Shown in pieces: positions 43,026 to 51,561 of a stretch of 51,941 bases of DNA. Where the stretch lies: contig NZ_AHZC01000110.1 in the NCBI RefSeq assembly GCF_000247475.1, forward strand, positions 1-51,941, in the 5' to 3' direction. A model generated the notes under the pieces. It searched no databases. It saw only the letters and a list, made by a program, of their open reading frames with translations, and had not been told where the DNA came from. Each line of letters starts with the position of its first letter. The stretch's first letter is position 1. The DNA comes from Rhizobium sp. PDO1-076 (GTDB taxonomy: Bacteria > Pseudomonadota > Alphaproteobacteria > Rhizobiales > Rhizobiaceae). The position numbers were made by a program, and so were the translations under genes.

Positions 43026-43558
43026 CGGCTGATGGTTTCGCGCATGGGCAAAGTCAGGACAAAAGGCGTATTGCCGTCCGCTTCGGCACCGCGCCCGATC
43101 GCCTTGACGGCCGCGATCAATCTGCCGCCCCGGCCGAGCATCTGGTCGCCGATCTCGATCAGTAGCATGTTCGGCGTGGCAAAGGGCGAGGCCGCGCGCA
43201 ATCTGTTGGCCAGATCCTCGTCATCGTCCTCCGGGGCGACGGCAAGGCTTGCGATCAGGGCAGCGGCCGGCGAGCGCGATACGCCCATCCAGCAATGCAC
43301 GATCAGCGGGGCCTCCCGATCCCAGGATCGGGCAAAGTCGATGATCTGACCGACATGCGCCGCCTGCGGCGCGATCAGGTCGCCGGTGCCGGCAACCGTG
43401 ATGTCATTGACGCCGAGTTTCAGGTGCCTGTTGGCCTGGATCACGGCCGGTCGGTGGAAATCCTGATTGACGGCCAAAAGGCTGATCATTTCGCGCGCCT
43501 TGTGGCGAACGGCCATTTCCGCGATGCGCGACAGCGGCGAAACGACGATCAGGCTCAT
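43022..43558 (-). CDS. Tyrosine/dual-specificity phosphatase family protein
   Basis: The 178-residue protein has the P-loop HCWMGVSRSPAAA with catalytic Cys89 and Arg95 (CxxGxxR form HCxxGxSRS). The N-terminal part (SRIAEMAVRHKAREMISLLA) is typical of the short 'tyrosine phosphatase family' proteins of rhizobia. A general-acid Asp is likely upstream in VNDITVAGTGD. Substrate unknown. It overlaps both neighbours by 4 bases, so it is translationally coupled to the HD hydrolase upstream and nadQ downstream. Confidence 0.82.
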   Translation of the reverse strand: MSLIVVSPLSRIAEMAVRHKAREMISLLAVNQDFHRPAVIQANRHLKLGVNDITVAGTGDLIAPQAAHVGQIIDFARSWDREAPLIVHCWMGVSRSPAAALIASLAVAPEDDDEDLANRLRAASPFATPNMLLIEIGDQMLGRGGRLIAAVKAIGRGAEADGNTPFVLTLPMRETISR

Positions 43559-44184
43559 TTCGCCACCATGCCGACAGATGCGCGTTGCGCCTCCAGTGCC
43601 TCGAAGCGCTCCAGGAATTTTGCCTGGGCCTGGAAAGCGGGCAAGGGTTCGATCGCCAGCATGTCACGGGTAAAGCCGCGCGGCTGGCCGAAATACTTGC
43701 GCGCCTCGGCCTCGGAGAAGCCGGCAAGCACCGTCGCCTCGAAATAGGCGCAGACGATGTCGGCCTTCTTGATCTGATCCTTCAGCGCTGCCTTAGGATG
43801 CGCCGGAAGACCGAAACGCAGATGGATGGCGCCTTCGAGCCGCTTCTCGACAACCTTGTAGCCGCCGCCGACCACGGCCTTGAACGGCGAGATCATGTCA
43901 CCGATGACATATTCCGGCGCGTCATGCAGCAGGGCGACCAGCAGATCGTCCAAGGTCGCCTTGGGGTTCGAGCGACGAAAGATATCCTCGACGATCAGGC
44001 TGTGCTGGGCGACTGAAAAAGCGTGATCGCCTGAAGTCTGGCCGTTCCAGCGGGCAACACGGGCAAGGCCATGGGCAATGTCGGAGATTTCCACGTCGAG
44101 CGGCGAAGGATCGAGGAGGTCGAGGCGGCGCCCCGAAAGCATCCGCTGCCAGGCACGTCCCGAAACGGTATCGGCAAGCGCCAT
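43555..44184 (-). CDS. HD-domain hydrolase, YfbR-like nucleotidase family
   Basis: The 209-residue protein has the HD pattern: His54 in GQTSGDHAFSVAQHS, His87-Asp88 in ALLHDAPEYVIGDMISPFK, and an Asp in IKKADIVCAYFEA. This is the layout of YfbR-type 5'-deoxynucleotidases, metal enzymes that remove phosphate from dNMPs. The start at 44184 lies 2 bases after the ygfZ stop; longer in-frame starts intrude on ygfZ. Its 3' end overlaps the phosphatase start. Actual substrate unproven. Confidence 0.82.
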   Translation of the reverse strand: MALADTVSGRAWQRMLSGRRLDLLDPSPLDVEISDIAHGLARVARWNGQTSGDHAFSVAQHSLIVEDIFRRSNPKATLDDLLVALLHDAPEYVIGDMISPFKAVVGGGYKVVEKRLEGAIHLRFGLPAHPKAALKDQIKKADIVCAYFEATVLAGFSEAEARKYFGQPRGFTRDMLAIEPLPAFQAQAKFLERFEALEAQRASVGMVAK

Positions 44185-44186
44185 GC

Positions 44187-45029
44187 TCAGCTCTCCTCCG
44201 CGCTGCTCGGAAATGTCAGCGCGGTCCATGCGGGCAGGGTGACGGTGATCGGTGTCTGCCCGGCAAGAATCGCCACGCCCCTGGCCATGGCCTCGCCGGC
44301 CTTGTCGATACGCAGGATCGCCAGTCCGCGTTGTCCGGCAACGGTGCCGAGCGTGCCGATCACCTTGCCATCGGCCGTCACGTCGCTGCCCGTTGGAGGC
44401 AGCGGGCCATCGGCCGTGACAATCACCGCGCGGCGGCGCGCCGTCGAGCGGTGATGCATGCGCGACACCACTTCTTGGCCGACATAGCAGCCCTTCTTGA
44501 ACGAGACGCCGCCGGATTTGTCGAGCAGCACGTCATGCGGAAAGGCATCCTGCAGGACATAGTCGTTGCCTGATTCGATCACGCCGCTCAGAATGCGCAG
44601 GGCATCATAGGCACCGGCGGGGCCGGTTTCTCCGAGCCGGCCTGCGTTGCGGCGAACCTCGACACCTGCCAGGGCAAAGCGGTGGTCGGAAACGCCGGCT
44701 GCATCCACGGTATCAGCGCCCCAGGTCACGGTTGCGCCATTCTCGCCAAAAGCCTCGATCAAGACCGGTGCCCGCAGTTTGTACATTAACAGCCGACGGA
44801 TCAGCGCTTCCTGCTGGTCGGCCCGCGTGTCGATCACCAGATCATCGGCGTCGCGCCAGATCAGGAAGTCGAAGAGGATCTTGCCTTGTGGCGTCAAGAG
44901 CGCTCCCGGCAAGGCGACGCCTGGCTGGAGCGCGCCAAGATCCGTGGTGATCAGGTTTTGAAGAAACGGCTCGGCATCCGGGCCGCTGATCCGGATAAAG
45001 GCGCGGTCGGGCAGGAAAGCTGAAGGCAT
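44187..45029 (-). CDS. ygfZ: Folate-binding Fe-S cluster protein YgfZ
   Basis: The 280-residue protein belongs to the GcvT-related family. The invariant motif KKGCYVGQEVVSR with Cys181 is present, and the N-terminal part (AFIRISGPDAEPFLQNLITTDL ... GALLTPQGKILFDFLI) is typical. YgfZ uses tetrahydrofolate to help maintain certain Fe-S enzymes. It opens a four-gene operon with an HD hydrolase, a phosphatase and nadQ. NadA, made nearby, is itself a [4Fe-4S] enzyme. The start at 45029 (MPSAFLPDR) is chosen over 45062 by family alignment. Confidence 0.9.
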   Translation of the reverse strand: MPSAFLPDRAFIRISGPDAEPFLQNLITTDLGALQPGVALPGALLTPQGKILFDFLIWRDADDLVIDTRADQQEALIRRLLMYKLRAPVLIEAFGENGATVTWGADTVDAAGVSDHRFALAGVEVRRNAGRLGETGPAGAYDALRILSGVIESGNDYVLQDAFPHDVLLDKSGGVSFKKGCYVGQEVVSRMHHRSTARRRAVIVTADGPLPPTGSDVTADGKVIGTLGTVAGQRGLAILRIDKAGEAMARGVAILAGQTPITVTLPAWTALTFPSSAEES

Positions 45030-45130
45030 GATTAAGTCACCGCGATGAGTTCGATGCCGCAAGAGTTAAGAGCTGCAACCCTAAACGACAAGCAGTCTCC
45101 GTCACAGCCCACAGTTTGACCAAGGGTCGA

Positions 45131-45889
45131 TCAATCGCCTGCGGTGAAGAACTTCCAACGACCGTCCGGGGTGATGCCCGCCCGGAAGAAGTTGTAATTG
45201 CCGTATTCCTGCATCTCGGCGACATCGCCGGCGGTGACGATTCGCAGCAATTCGACGGTTTCGACCGGTGTCAGCTGGCCCAGTTGCTTGCCGACAAAAT
45301 AGGGCCAGACATAGGCTTCGTCCGGCGTGCCCTTGTCGACATGCACGAAGCCGGTCGACAGGATGTCGAGCAGGATCGCCAGGATCTCCATGCCCTTGGG
45401 ATCGCCCGACAGCGACTTCAATGTGTCGATTGGGTCCCTGTCGCTGCCTTCGAGCTGCACCTGGGTCTGGTCCGGACCCGGATTCATCTGCGGGCGCAGG
45501 CGGGATATATCGCCGGAAGTCGCAGCATCAATGATCAACTGGCGCATGCGGCGCACGGGTTCTGGCGCCTTCTCGATGTCGTAGATGATCTCTACCGGCG
45601 CTGAGTCGGGCTCAGGCGCGGCGGTATCCTGCTGGTCTGCCGGTTTGATTAGCGGATCGGGGTCTGGAATGGCGGGCGATGCATCTTCCGGCAGCAGTTC
45701 TTCCCCTTCTTCGTCGATCCCGGGCTCAGTCGGGTCCGGCGCAGCCTTGTCGGCGGCAGGCGGGGTGATGTCCTTGATGTCGGAGAGTGCGAATGCGGGA
45801 AGCACAGAGAAAATCGTCGCGCCAGTTGCCGCGAAAACGGTCAAGGCGCTCGTCAGGCATAGGAGCCGGACCCGCGAAGCGAACGTCAT
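45131..45889 (-). CDS. Exported proline/acid-rich protein, unknown function
   Basis: The 252-residue precursor has a signal peptide of about 34 residues (hydrophobic LTSALTVFAATGATIFSVLPAFA, cut before LSDI). A disordered linker rich in Pro, Asp and Glu (about 40-100: DITPPAADKAAPDPTEPGIDEEG) is followed by a compact C-terminal domain, VRRMRQLIIDAATSGDISRLRPQM to PDGRWKFFTAGD. The C-terminal domain recurs in rhizobial periplasmic proteins of unknown role, to my recollection. No lipobox. Monocistronic or the last gene after the 85-residue protein (21-base gap). Confidence 0.75.
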   Translation of the reverse strand: MTFASRVRLLCLTSALTVFAATGATIFSVLPAFALSDIKDITPPAADKAAPDPTEPGIDEEGEELLPEDASPAIPDPDPLIKPADQQDTAAPEPDSAPVEIIYDIEKAPEPVRRMRQLIIDAATSGDISRLRPQMNPGPDQTQVQLEGSDRDPIDTLKSLSGDPKGMEILAILLDILSTGFVHVDKGTPDEAYVWPYFVGKQLGQLTPVETVELLRIVTAGDVAEMQEYGNYNFFRAGITPDGRWKFFTAGD

Positions 45890-45910
45890 GATGCATCCCT
45901 GATTAAAGTG

Positions 45911-46168
45911 TCACTGAACCCGGCGTTCGGGCGAAAACTCGCCGGCGAGCAGCCGGTCCTTCAGTGCGTCGAGAATGGCTTCTGCGCCATGTTCCCCGTG
46001 AATGCGAATGGTTTCGCGCATGGCCAGCGCAAACGCGGCGTCCGCGATGATTTCCGGCTCGATACCGTCTGCCATGCCATCGGCCCAGGCTTCATTCTGG
46101 TATTCCAGCGCGGCCTGCATCTTTTCGTGAACGATCATTTCGTCGATCTCGTTGCGGCGCGGTTCCAT
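45911..46168 (-). CDS. 85-residue helical acidic protein, unknown
   Basis: The product starts MEPRRNEIDEMIVHEKMQAA and is predicted all-helical and acidic, with two Ala/Glu-rich helices (EIIADAAFALAMRETIRI, GAEAILDALKDRLLAGEF). No signal or membrane segment. The start at 46168 is favoured because GAGG lies 7 bases upstream; the ATG at 46174 would abut it. It precedes the exported-protein gene by 21 bases, so both may share a transcript. Not recognised. Confidence 0.65.
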   Translation of the reverse strand: MEPRRNEIDEMIVHEKMQAALEYQNEAWADGMADGIEPEIIADAAFALAMRETIRIHGEHGAEAILDALKDRLLAGEFSPERRVQ

Positions 46169-46266
46169 GGGCATTCCTCGAAGCACAATCTTACTCAGTC
46201 ATTAACAACACTATCAGCCTTTTGCCAAAACGACACGGGGCACAGACAAAAGAGGTGAATTAATCG

Positions 46267-46719
46267 TTAATTTCCATAGCGGGCGGTAATTTCTGTGGCG
46301 AGTGTTGCGCCTTCGTTACGGTAGTTCTCCTCTGCCCGAACCGCAGCGGCGGTGCAAGAGGTGTAAACCGAGGCGAAAGAACGGTAGCCTCTGTTATAGG
46401 CCGCCGTCAGCCGCGCCCGCCGTTTCGGCTCGTCTTTTGTCTCGACCTCAATCAATGCCTGCACCGCATCCCGCCATTCCGGCTCGCTCTGCATATTGCA
46501 CAGATTGCGCAGATAATGCACCGCGCCGACGACTTCCGAAAGCCGGCCGAGCCTGCTGTCATAGGGGGTGGGCTTTTCCGGATCCGGCGCGTTTCGAATG
46601 ATGTCCTCGATCGTATATTGTGCGAGCGCCGGGCCGGATGCCGCAGGGACAATCGCGGTTCCCAGGACCGCAGCCATGGCCGGCCAGGCGGCTTTGCGGA
46701 TGATGTTGTTCAGCGCCAT
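46267..46719 (-). CDS. TIGR02301-family exported protein
   Basis: The 150-residue precursor has a signal peptide (AAWPAMAAVLGTAIVPAASGPALA, cut before QYTIED). The mature part is helical with a Cys pair: LGRLSEVVGAVHYLRNLCNMQSEPEWRDAVQALIEVE and then AAYNRGYRSFASVYTSCT. This is the alphaproteobacterial TIGR02301 pattern, for which no function is established. The NUDIX gene lies 3 bases upstream on the same strand, so they form an operon. Confidence 0.82.
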   Translation of the reverse strand: MALNNIIRKAAWPAMAAVLGTAIVPAASGPALAQYTIEDIIRNAPDPEKPTPYDSRLGRLSEVVGAVHYLRNLCNMQSEPEWRDAVQALIEVETKDEPKRRARLTAAYNRGYRSFASVYTSCTAAAVRAEENYRNEGATLATEITARYGN

Positions 46720-46722
46720 GGA

Positions 46723-47145
46723 TCAGGCTTCCGACATGTCGCGAAGGGCGACCAGCCGCACCACGCAGTCGCGCACACTCGGCGGCACGGGGAGTTCGAA
46801 GATTTCGGCGGGCAGGAACCAGCCGGCCTCGACCGCGTCGCTTTCCGCCTTGGCGACACAGGTGTCGTCAGCCTCGACGCGAAAGACCGAGAGCAGATAG
46901 TGACTGCCGGCAACGCCCGGCTCCGGCAGCAGTTCCACTGTTTCGAACAGCTGCGGATTGCGCCCGATCACGCCGGTCTCTTCCTGCAGTTCGCGCAAGG
47001 CCGTTTCCGCCGGCGTCTCGCCGGGCTCGGCGCGGCCACCCGGAAAGGCGAATAGATTGGCTGCCGGCGGATTGCCCCGGCGCACGAGCAGGAAACGCCC
47101 GGACCGTTCGACAATCGCTGAGGAGGCAAGACGAGCTTGGCTCAT
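46723..47145 (-). CDS. NUDIX hydrolase
   Basis: The 140-residue protein carries a complete Nudix box: GGRAEPGETPAETALRELQEETG, spread over about residues 36-58, matching Gx5Ex7REUxEExGU. It is therefore a metal-dependent nucleoside-diphosphate-linked hydrolase. The start 'SSAIVERSGRFLLVRRGNPPAANLFAFPGG' resembles ADP-ribose/NTP-sanitising members. Substrate undetermined. It precedes the TIGR02301 gene by 3 bases and is divergent from yedK. Confidence 0.87.
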   Translation of the reverse strand: MSQARLASSAIVERSGRFLLVRRGNPPAANLFAFPGGRAEPGETPAETALRELQEETGVIGRNPQLFETVELLPEPGVAGSHYLLSVFRVEADDTCVAKAESDAVEAGWFLPAEIFELPVPPSVRDCVVRLVALRDMSEA

Positions 47146-47290
47146 GGACAGGCTTACTCCAGATGTCAGGCAGACGCGGTAGCGATGGAAAAAACGAAGC
47201 AGTGATGGCGCAAACTATCGCGGCTTTTGCCGGCGGCTGCAAGCTCTGCTGCGCCTTGACCGGTCCAATACAGGGTGCGATGACATGCCG

Positions 47291-48055
47291 ATGTGTGGAC
47301 GATACGCATTGATGGCGACAGCCGAAGAACTGATCGAACATTTCGGTCTGATGGAAGTCGAGGACTTTCCTGCGCGCTACAACATTGCCCCGACCCAGCC
47401 GATTCTGATTGTCGAGCCCGCTCCACCTGGAGAACGCGGCAGCAACGCGCCGGACCGAAAGGCGCTGCTGGTCCGCTGGGGCCTCATTCCTGGCTGGGTC
47501 AAGGATCCGGGCGAATTCACCCTTCTGCTCAATGCCCGCTCCGAGACCGCGATCGACAAGCCTTCTTTCAGGGCCGCCATGCGCCATCGCCGCGTGCTGA
47601 TTCCTGCATCCGGCTTCTACGAATGGCATAGGCCATCGAAGGAAAGCGGCGAGAAATCGCAGGTCTACTGGATACGCCCGAAGCAGGGCGGCATCGTCGC
47701 CTTTGCCGGATTGATGGAAACCTATCTTTCCAAGGACGGTTCGGAAATCGACACCGGCTGCATACTGACGGTTGCCGCGAATCAGACGATCAGGCCGGTC
47801 CACGACCGGATGCCGGTGGTGATCGCGCGGCAGGATTTCCCCCGTTGGCTCGATTGCCTCAGTCAGGAGCCGCGTGAAGTAGCTGACCTGATGAAGCCGG
47901 CCGACGAAGATCTGTTCGAAGCGATTGCCGTCTCCGATCTGGTCAACAAGGTTGCCAATCTCGGCCCTGATCTGCAGACGCCGGTAACGCCCCGCTTTGA
48001 ACTGCAAAAGCCCGCCTCGAAGAAGTCCGATGGCGGGCAGATGAGCCTGTTTTGA
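47291..48055 (+). CDS. yedK: SOS-response-associated abasic-site protein (YedK/HMCES, SRAP)
   Basis: The 254-residue SRAP protein covalently traps abasic sites in single-stranded DNA through the amino-terminal Cys2. I place the start at the second ATG (47291) because the motif must read Met-Cys-Gly-Arg so that Cys2 becomes N-terminal; the ATG at 47285 would add two residues. Other conserved pieces: RYNIAPTQPILIV, WGLIPGW, NARSETAIDKPSFR, RRVLIPASGFYEW with Glu, and PVHDRMPVVI with the His. The C-terminal tail after residue 215 is variable. Divergent from the NUDIX gene. Confidence 0.93.
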   Translation: MCGRYALMATAEELIEHFGLMEVEDFPARYNIAPTQPILIVEPAPPGERGSNAPDRKALLVRWGLIPGWVKDPGEFTLLLNARSETAIDKPSFRAAMRHRRVLIPASGFYEWHRPSKESGEKSQVYWIRPKQGGIVAFAGLMETYLSKDGSEIDTGCILTVAANQTIRPVHDRMPVVIARQDFPRWLDCLSQEPREVADLMKPADEDLFEAIAVSDLVNKVANLGPDLQTPVTPRFELQKPASKKSDGGQMSLF

Positions 48056-48074
48056 TCAGGAAAACGGTGGCCGC

Positions 48075-48218
48075 TTAGGCGACCTTGGGGGCCGGCTTGC
48101 GCTTCAGCATCAGGGCTGCTGCGATCACGGCCTTGAGGCCGATCGGCTGGTAGTTCGAAACCAGATTCTGGTTCGCCGGCTTTTGCTGCTCGGCTTCGTT
48201 CTGGGCTGTCATTGTCAT
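48075..48218 (-). CDS. 47-residue small basic protein, hypothetical
   Basis: From the ATG at 48218 the product reads MTMTAQNEAEQQKPANQNLV and continues SNYQPIGLKAVIAAALMLKR to end KPAPKVA. The N-terminal half is polar and Gln/Asn-rich; the C-terminal half contains a short hydrophobic stretch (IGLKAVIAAALML) followed by a basic tail. AGAGGA lies just upstream of the ATG. Convergent with yedK. No family recognised; a short membrane-associated protein is possible. Confidence 0.5.
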   Translation of the reverse strand: MTMTAQNEAEQQKPANQNLVSNYQPIGLKAVIAAALMLKRKPAPKVA

Positions 48219-48404
48219 GTTCCTCTGAATGTTTCCTGACCGCAGTGTTTGTTTTTTCGCTCTCTCTGCGGAGATCATGACAAAAGCGTGACCGAAGCGC
48301 CGACACAAATCAAATTTAAACAAAAAGGATACAATCAGCGAGCTTTGCGCGGAAATACGCGCGACTTTACCTTCAATTTTCCCCGGAAATGCTGGAAACG
48401 GGGC

Positions 48405-49286
48405 TCAAACGCCCCGATCTATCTCGCTCAGACCTTTTTCGGCTGTTTCCTCGCCGATCGTCAGCGTGCCATAGCGGCGGTGCCAGCTGCGTGCGCCGAA
48501 GGGCAGCGAGCAGAGATAGAGAATCACTGTGACGACAAGAACTTCCCAGGTGAAGCTCATCAGAAGGGCGACATACAGCACGACGCCAAGGATCATCGGA
48601 AAGACCAGGTCGCGGCGGATATGCCCGAAGCCGGATTTGCCCGACCAGACCGGCAGGCGGCTGACCAGCAGATAGGCGATGATGATCGTATAGGCAGTGC
48701 TGGCATAGGCGAAGAGACCAACGGGTGCGACGCCAAGGAAGCCGAGATAGACCGGCAGAAGAACCAAAAGGGCGCCGCCGGGCGCCGGCACGCCGACAAA
48801 GAACTCCGATTGCCACGGCGCCTTGGTTTCCCGCTCGGACATGACGTTGAAACGCGCCAGCCGAAGGCCTGCCGCGATCGCATAGATCAGCGCTGCGATC
48901 CAGCCGAGCGAGCGGGCCTGGTCGAGCACGAAGACATAAAGCACCAGGGCAGGGGCTACGCCGAAATTGATGATGTCGGCCAGCGAATCCATCTGCGCGC
49001 CGAATTTCGACGTCGCCTTCATCATCCGGGCGATGCGCCCGTCGATGCCGTCGAGGAAGGCGGCTGCAAGCACCATCGCGACGGCCAGCTCGTAGCGGTT
49101 TTCAAACGCCAGCCGGATGCCGGTCAGTCCGGCGCAGATGGCCAGAACCGTGATCAGGTTCGGCACGATCAAGCGCAGGGGAATTTCCCGAAGTCTTGGG
49201 CCGCGGGCACCGTTGTCCGGCTGATGAGGCAAGCCCTGGACCGGGCTCGCTCCGTGGTTTTCAGGTGTCTGGTCTGACGGTTCCAT
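48405..49286 (-). CDS. pssA: CDP-diacylglycerol-serine O-phosphatidyltransferase
   Basis: A 293-residue membrane enzyme that makes phosphatidylserine from CDP-diacylglycerol and L-serine. The CDP-alcohol phosphotransferase motif DGx2ARx8Gx3Dx3D is exact at residues 82-105 (DGRIAR ... G ... D ... D). About eight membrane segments. The N-terminal 35 residues are polar and may be disordered. psd lies 11 bases upstream on the same strand; together the two give phosphatidylethanolamine, the precursor for phosphatidylcholine in rhizobia. Confidence 0.94.
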   Translation of the reverse strand: MEPSDQTPENHGASPVQGLPHQPDNGARGPRLREIPLRLIVPNLITVLAICAGLTGIRLAFENRYELAVAMVLAAAFLDGIDGRIARMMKATSKFGAQMDSLADIINFGVAPALVLYVFVLDQARSLGWIAALIYAIAAGLRLARFNVMSERETKAPWQSEFFVGVPAPGGALLVLLPVYLGFLGVAPVGLFAYASTAYTIIIAYLLVSRLPVWSGKSGFGHIRRDLVFPMILGVVLYVALLMSFTWEVLVVTVILYLCSLPFGARSWHRRYGTLTIGEETAEKGLSEIDRGV

Positions 49287-49297
49287 CGGCGCGTCCC

Positions 49298-49996
49298 CTA
49301 GCTGCGGCGGCTGACGACCGGACCCTTGGTCGAACCGAATTCGGCAATCACGGTTTCACCGGCAATTGCTGTCTGGCCAAGCGAGACCCTGGGTTCGGCA
49401 CCGGCGGGCAGGAAAACGTCGAGCCGCGATCCGAAACGAATGAGGCCGAAGCGCTCGCCGGCATCCAGCGGTTCGTTCGGGTTGGTCCAGCAGACGATAC
49501 GGCGCGCGACGAGGCCGGCGATCTGCACGACGCCGATATTGCCGCGAACCGTCTCGATCACCAATCCATTGCGTTCGTTCTCGACGCTGGCCTTGTCCAG
49601 CTCGGCGTTCAGGAAACTGCCTTCCTTGTAGGCAATGTTCGTTACCCGTCCGCGCACGGGTGCGCGGTTCACATGGCAGTTGAACACATTCATGAAGATG
49701 GTGATCCGCAACAGCGGTTCGGAGCCCAGCTGAAGCTCTTCCGGCGGCACCGACATCTGGACCGACGAAACGCGACCATCCGCCGGGCTGATGACCAGAT
49801 CATCATCCTGTGGCGTCACGCGTTCGGGATCACGGAAGAAGTAGGCGCACCAGAGTGTCAGCGCCATGCCGACCCAGAAGAGCGGGTTCCACAGCCAGCC
49901 AAGGACCAGCGAGCCGACGAAAAATGCCGCGACGAAGGGATACCCTTCCTTGTGAACGGGCACGATCGTCTTGCGGATGGTTTCGAGCAAATCCAT
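49298..49996 (-). CDS. psd: Phosphatidylserine decarboxylase (short form)
   Basis: The 232-residue proenzyme is of the short alphaproteobacterial type. Self-cleavage at the Gly-Ser bond in [13 protein letters not shown] near the C-terminus would create the pyruvoyl group (the classical motif is LGST; here FGST). Near the start a hydrophobic hairpin ([37 protein letters not shown]) anchors it to the membrane. The middle has [16 protein letters not shown] and [15 protein letters not shown] with the active-site His. The start at 49996 has GAGGA 6 bases upstream. Operon with pssA. Confidence 0.94.
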   Translation of the reverse strand: MDLLETIRKTIVPVHKEGYPFVAAFFVGSLVLGWLWNPLFWVGMALTLWCAYFFRDPERVTPQDDDLVISPADGRVSSVQMSVPPEELQLGSEPLLRITIFMNVFNCHVNRAPVRGRVTNIAYKEGSFLNAELDKASVENERNGLVIETVRGNIGVVQIAGLVARRIVCWTNPNEPLDAGERFGLIRFGSRLDVFLPAGAEPRVSLGQTAIAGETVIAEFGSTKGPVVSRRS

Positions 49997-50226
49997 GGAA
50001 TCCTCAGTCTCTTGATAAAAGTTCGCTCGCTGAGTACCGCGAAAGCGGGGCGCGGGCAATGCTGACGGGCCAATCAGCCCATCAAAAGGCCGGCTGCGGC
50101 ATTTGGCATCGGCCCATAATAAATCGGTGTGTTTATGAACTATAGCGACAATCTATCAATAATTGCTCCCTAAAAAAGGGGAGGCGAAGATATGAAATGC
50201 ATGTGCGCCGTCGCCAGGCGCGTTGA

Positions 50227-51531
50227 ATGACATGGAAGAAATTGTTGAGTTTAGCCAGAAGACCTGAGCTTTCGGACGCATCAACCGAGACCCTGAGTGG
50301 CCTTTACTGGTATGTCGCCGATGGCGAACCCGTACCGCCAGAGCTGGATGTCGCACCGATCATCATCCACGATATCCGGACCGTGGAGGCGCATGCGGTT
50401 CTGCTTCTGCCGGTCCGTCCCGATACCGCGGGACCTGGTCCTGAGCAAATCCGTGCGCTTCACGGGCAGGACATCTATATCATCGCCGTGTCACAGTTGC
50501 CGGTCAGCCTTGCCCTTCAACAGCAGCTTTATGCGGAAGGCGCTGACGACGTCCATGTGCTGGAAGGGCGCGTGGCCATGTTTGCCTGTCTCGCGCGCGC
50601 CAAGCGCCATTTTGAGCGATCGCATGGCGCCGAGACGAAGCGCCGCGATCTAAAGGCGCAATTGGACATCTTGCAGGACGCACTCGACCATCTGCCGACG
50701 CCGATCTACCTGAAAAACATCAACGGCCGGTATCAGGCCTGCAATACGGCCTTTGCCAACCTGTTGAGCCGCCCGCGCGAAGAGGTCATAGGCCACCGTC
50801 TGGAGGAACTCGCCCCGGCGGAAACGGCCGAAAAGCACGAAACGTCCGACGCCCGTCTTCGCGAGCTCGGTGGCTTGATGTGCTATGAGACCGATGTCTG
50901 CCTGCATGACGACGATCAACGCTATGTCATGTTGCACAAGGCGCTGGTCTCCGACGAGCACGGCAAGCCCTGCGGAATTGCCGGCGTCATGATCGATATC
51001 ACCGAGCGCAAACGTCTTGAGGCACGGCTGATGAACGCTGCCGAGCGTGATCCGCTGACGGACGCCTTCAATCGCCGAAAGTTCTTTGAACTTGCCGACC
51101 AGGCAATCACCGATGCGATCCGGCAGGGCGAGCGGCTCTGCGTTGCGGCCATTGATGTCGATCATTTCAAATCGATCAATGACGAATTCGGTCATGCGGA
51201 AGGGGATATTACGCTCTGTTCGATCGTTGATATCCTGCGCGCGCACGAGACCGAAGGCATGATCGTGGCGCGTGCGGGTGGCGAGGAATTCTTCGCCTTC
51301 TTTTTCGGCGCCGCTGCCGCCCGGGCAGAAGAGATTCTGCAGGCGATGCGCACCGAGATCAGCCACTACTGCCAAGTCAAAACGGCGGCCGGGCTTGCGG
51401 GTACGATCAGTGTCGGCATGGCATGTTTTGATCCGGCGGCCGAAAACATCGACCGGGCCTTGCGCCGTGCCGATGCCGCACTTTATCACGCCAAGCACAA
51501 CGGCCGAAACCGCCTGAGCCGCGCCAGATAG
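50227..51531 (+). CDS. PAS-GGDEF diguanylate cyclase with degenerate receiver-like N-terminus
   Basis: The 434-residue protein has no membrane segment. Residues 1-130 look like a degenerate receiver domain (APIIIHDIRTVEAHAVLLL ... ALQQQLYAEGADDVHVLEGRVAMFACLARAKRHF) without an obvious phosphoacceptor Asp. A linker helix and PAS domain occupy about 140-262 (ALDHLPTPIYLKNINGRYQACNTAFANLL ... GVMIDITERKRLE). The GGDEF domain at 270-432 has the active-site motif GGEEF (351-355) with metal-site DVDHFKSINDEFGHAEGD. No RxxD inhibitory site is present before GGEEF. It should make c-di-GMP; the PAS ligand is unknown. GGEEF is a functional variant. Confidence 0.9.
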   Translation: MTWKKLLSLARRPELSDASTETLSGLYWYVADGEPVPPELDVAPIIIHDIRTVEAHAVLLLPVRPDTAGPGPEQIRALHGQDIYIIAVSQLPVSLALQQQLYAEGADDVHVLEGRVAMFACLARAKRHFERSHGAETKRRDLKAQLDILQDALDHLPTPIYLKNINGRYQACNTAFANLLSRPREEVIGHRLEELAPAETAEKHETSDARLRELGGLMCYETDVCLHDDDQRYVMLHKALVSDEHGKPCGIAGVMIDITERKRLEARLMNAAERDPLTDAFNRRKFFELADQAITDAIRQGERLCVAAIDVDHFKSINDEFGHAEGDITLCSIVDILRAHETEGMIVARAGGEEFFAFFFGAAAARAEEILQAMRTEISHYCQVKTAAGLAGTISVGMACFDPAAENIDRALRRADAALYHAKHNGRNRLSRAR

Positions 51532-51561
51532 GGCGGTGTCAGGCGGGTTCGCTGGCTCTGC

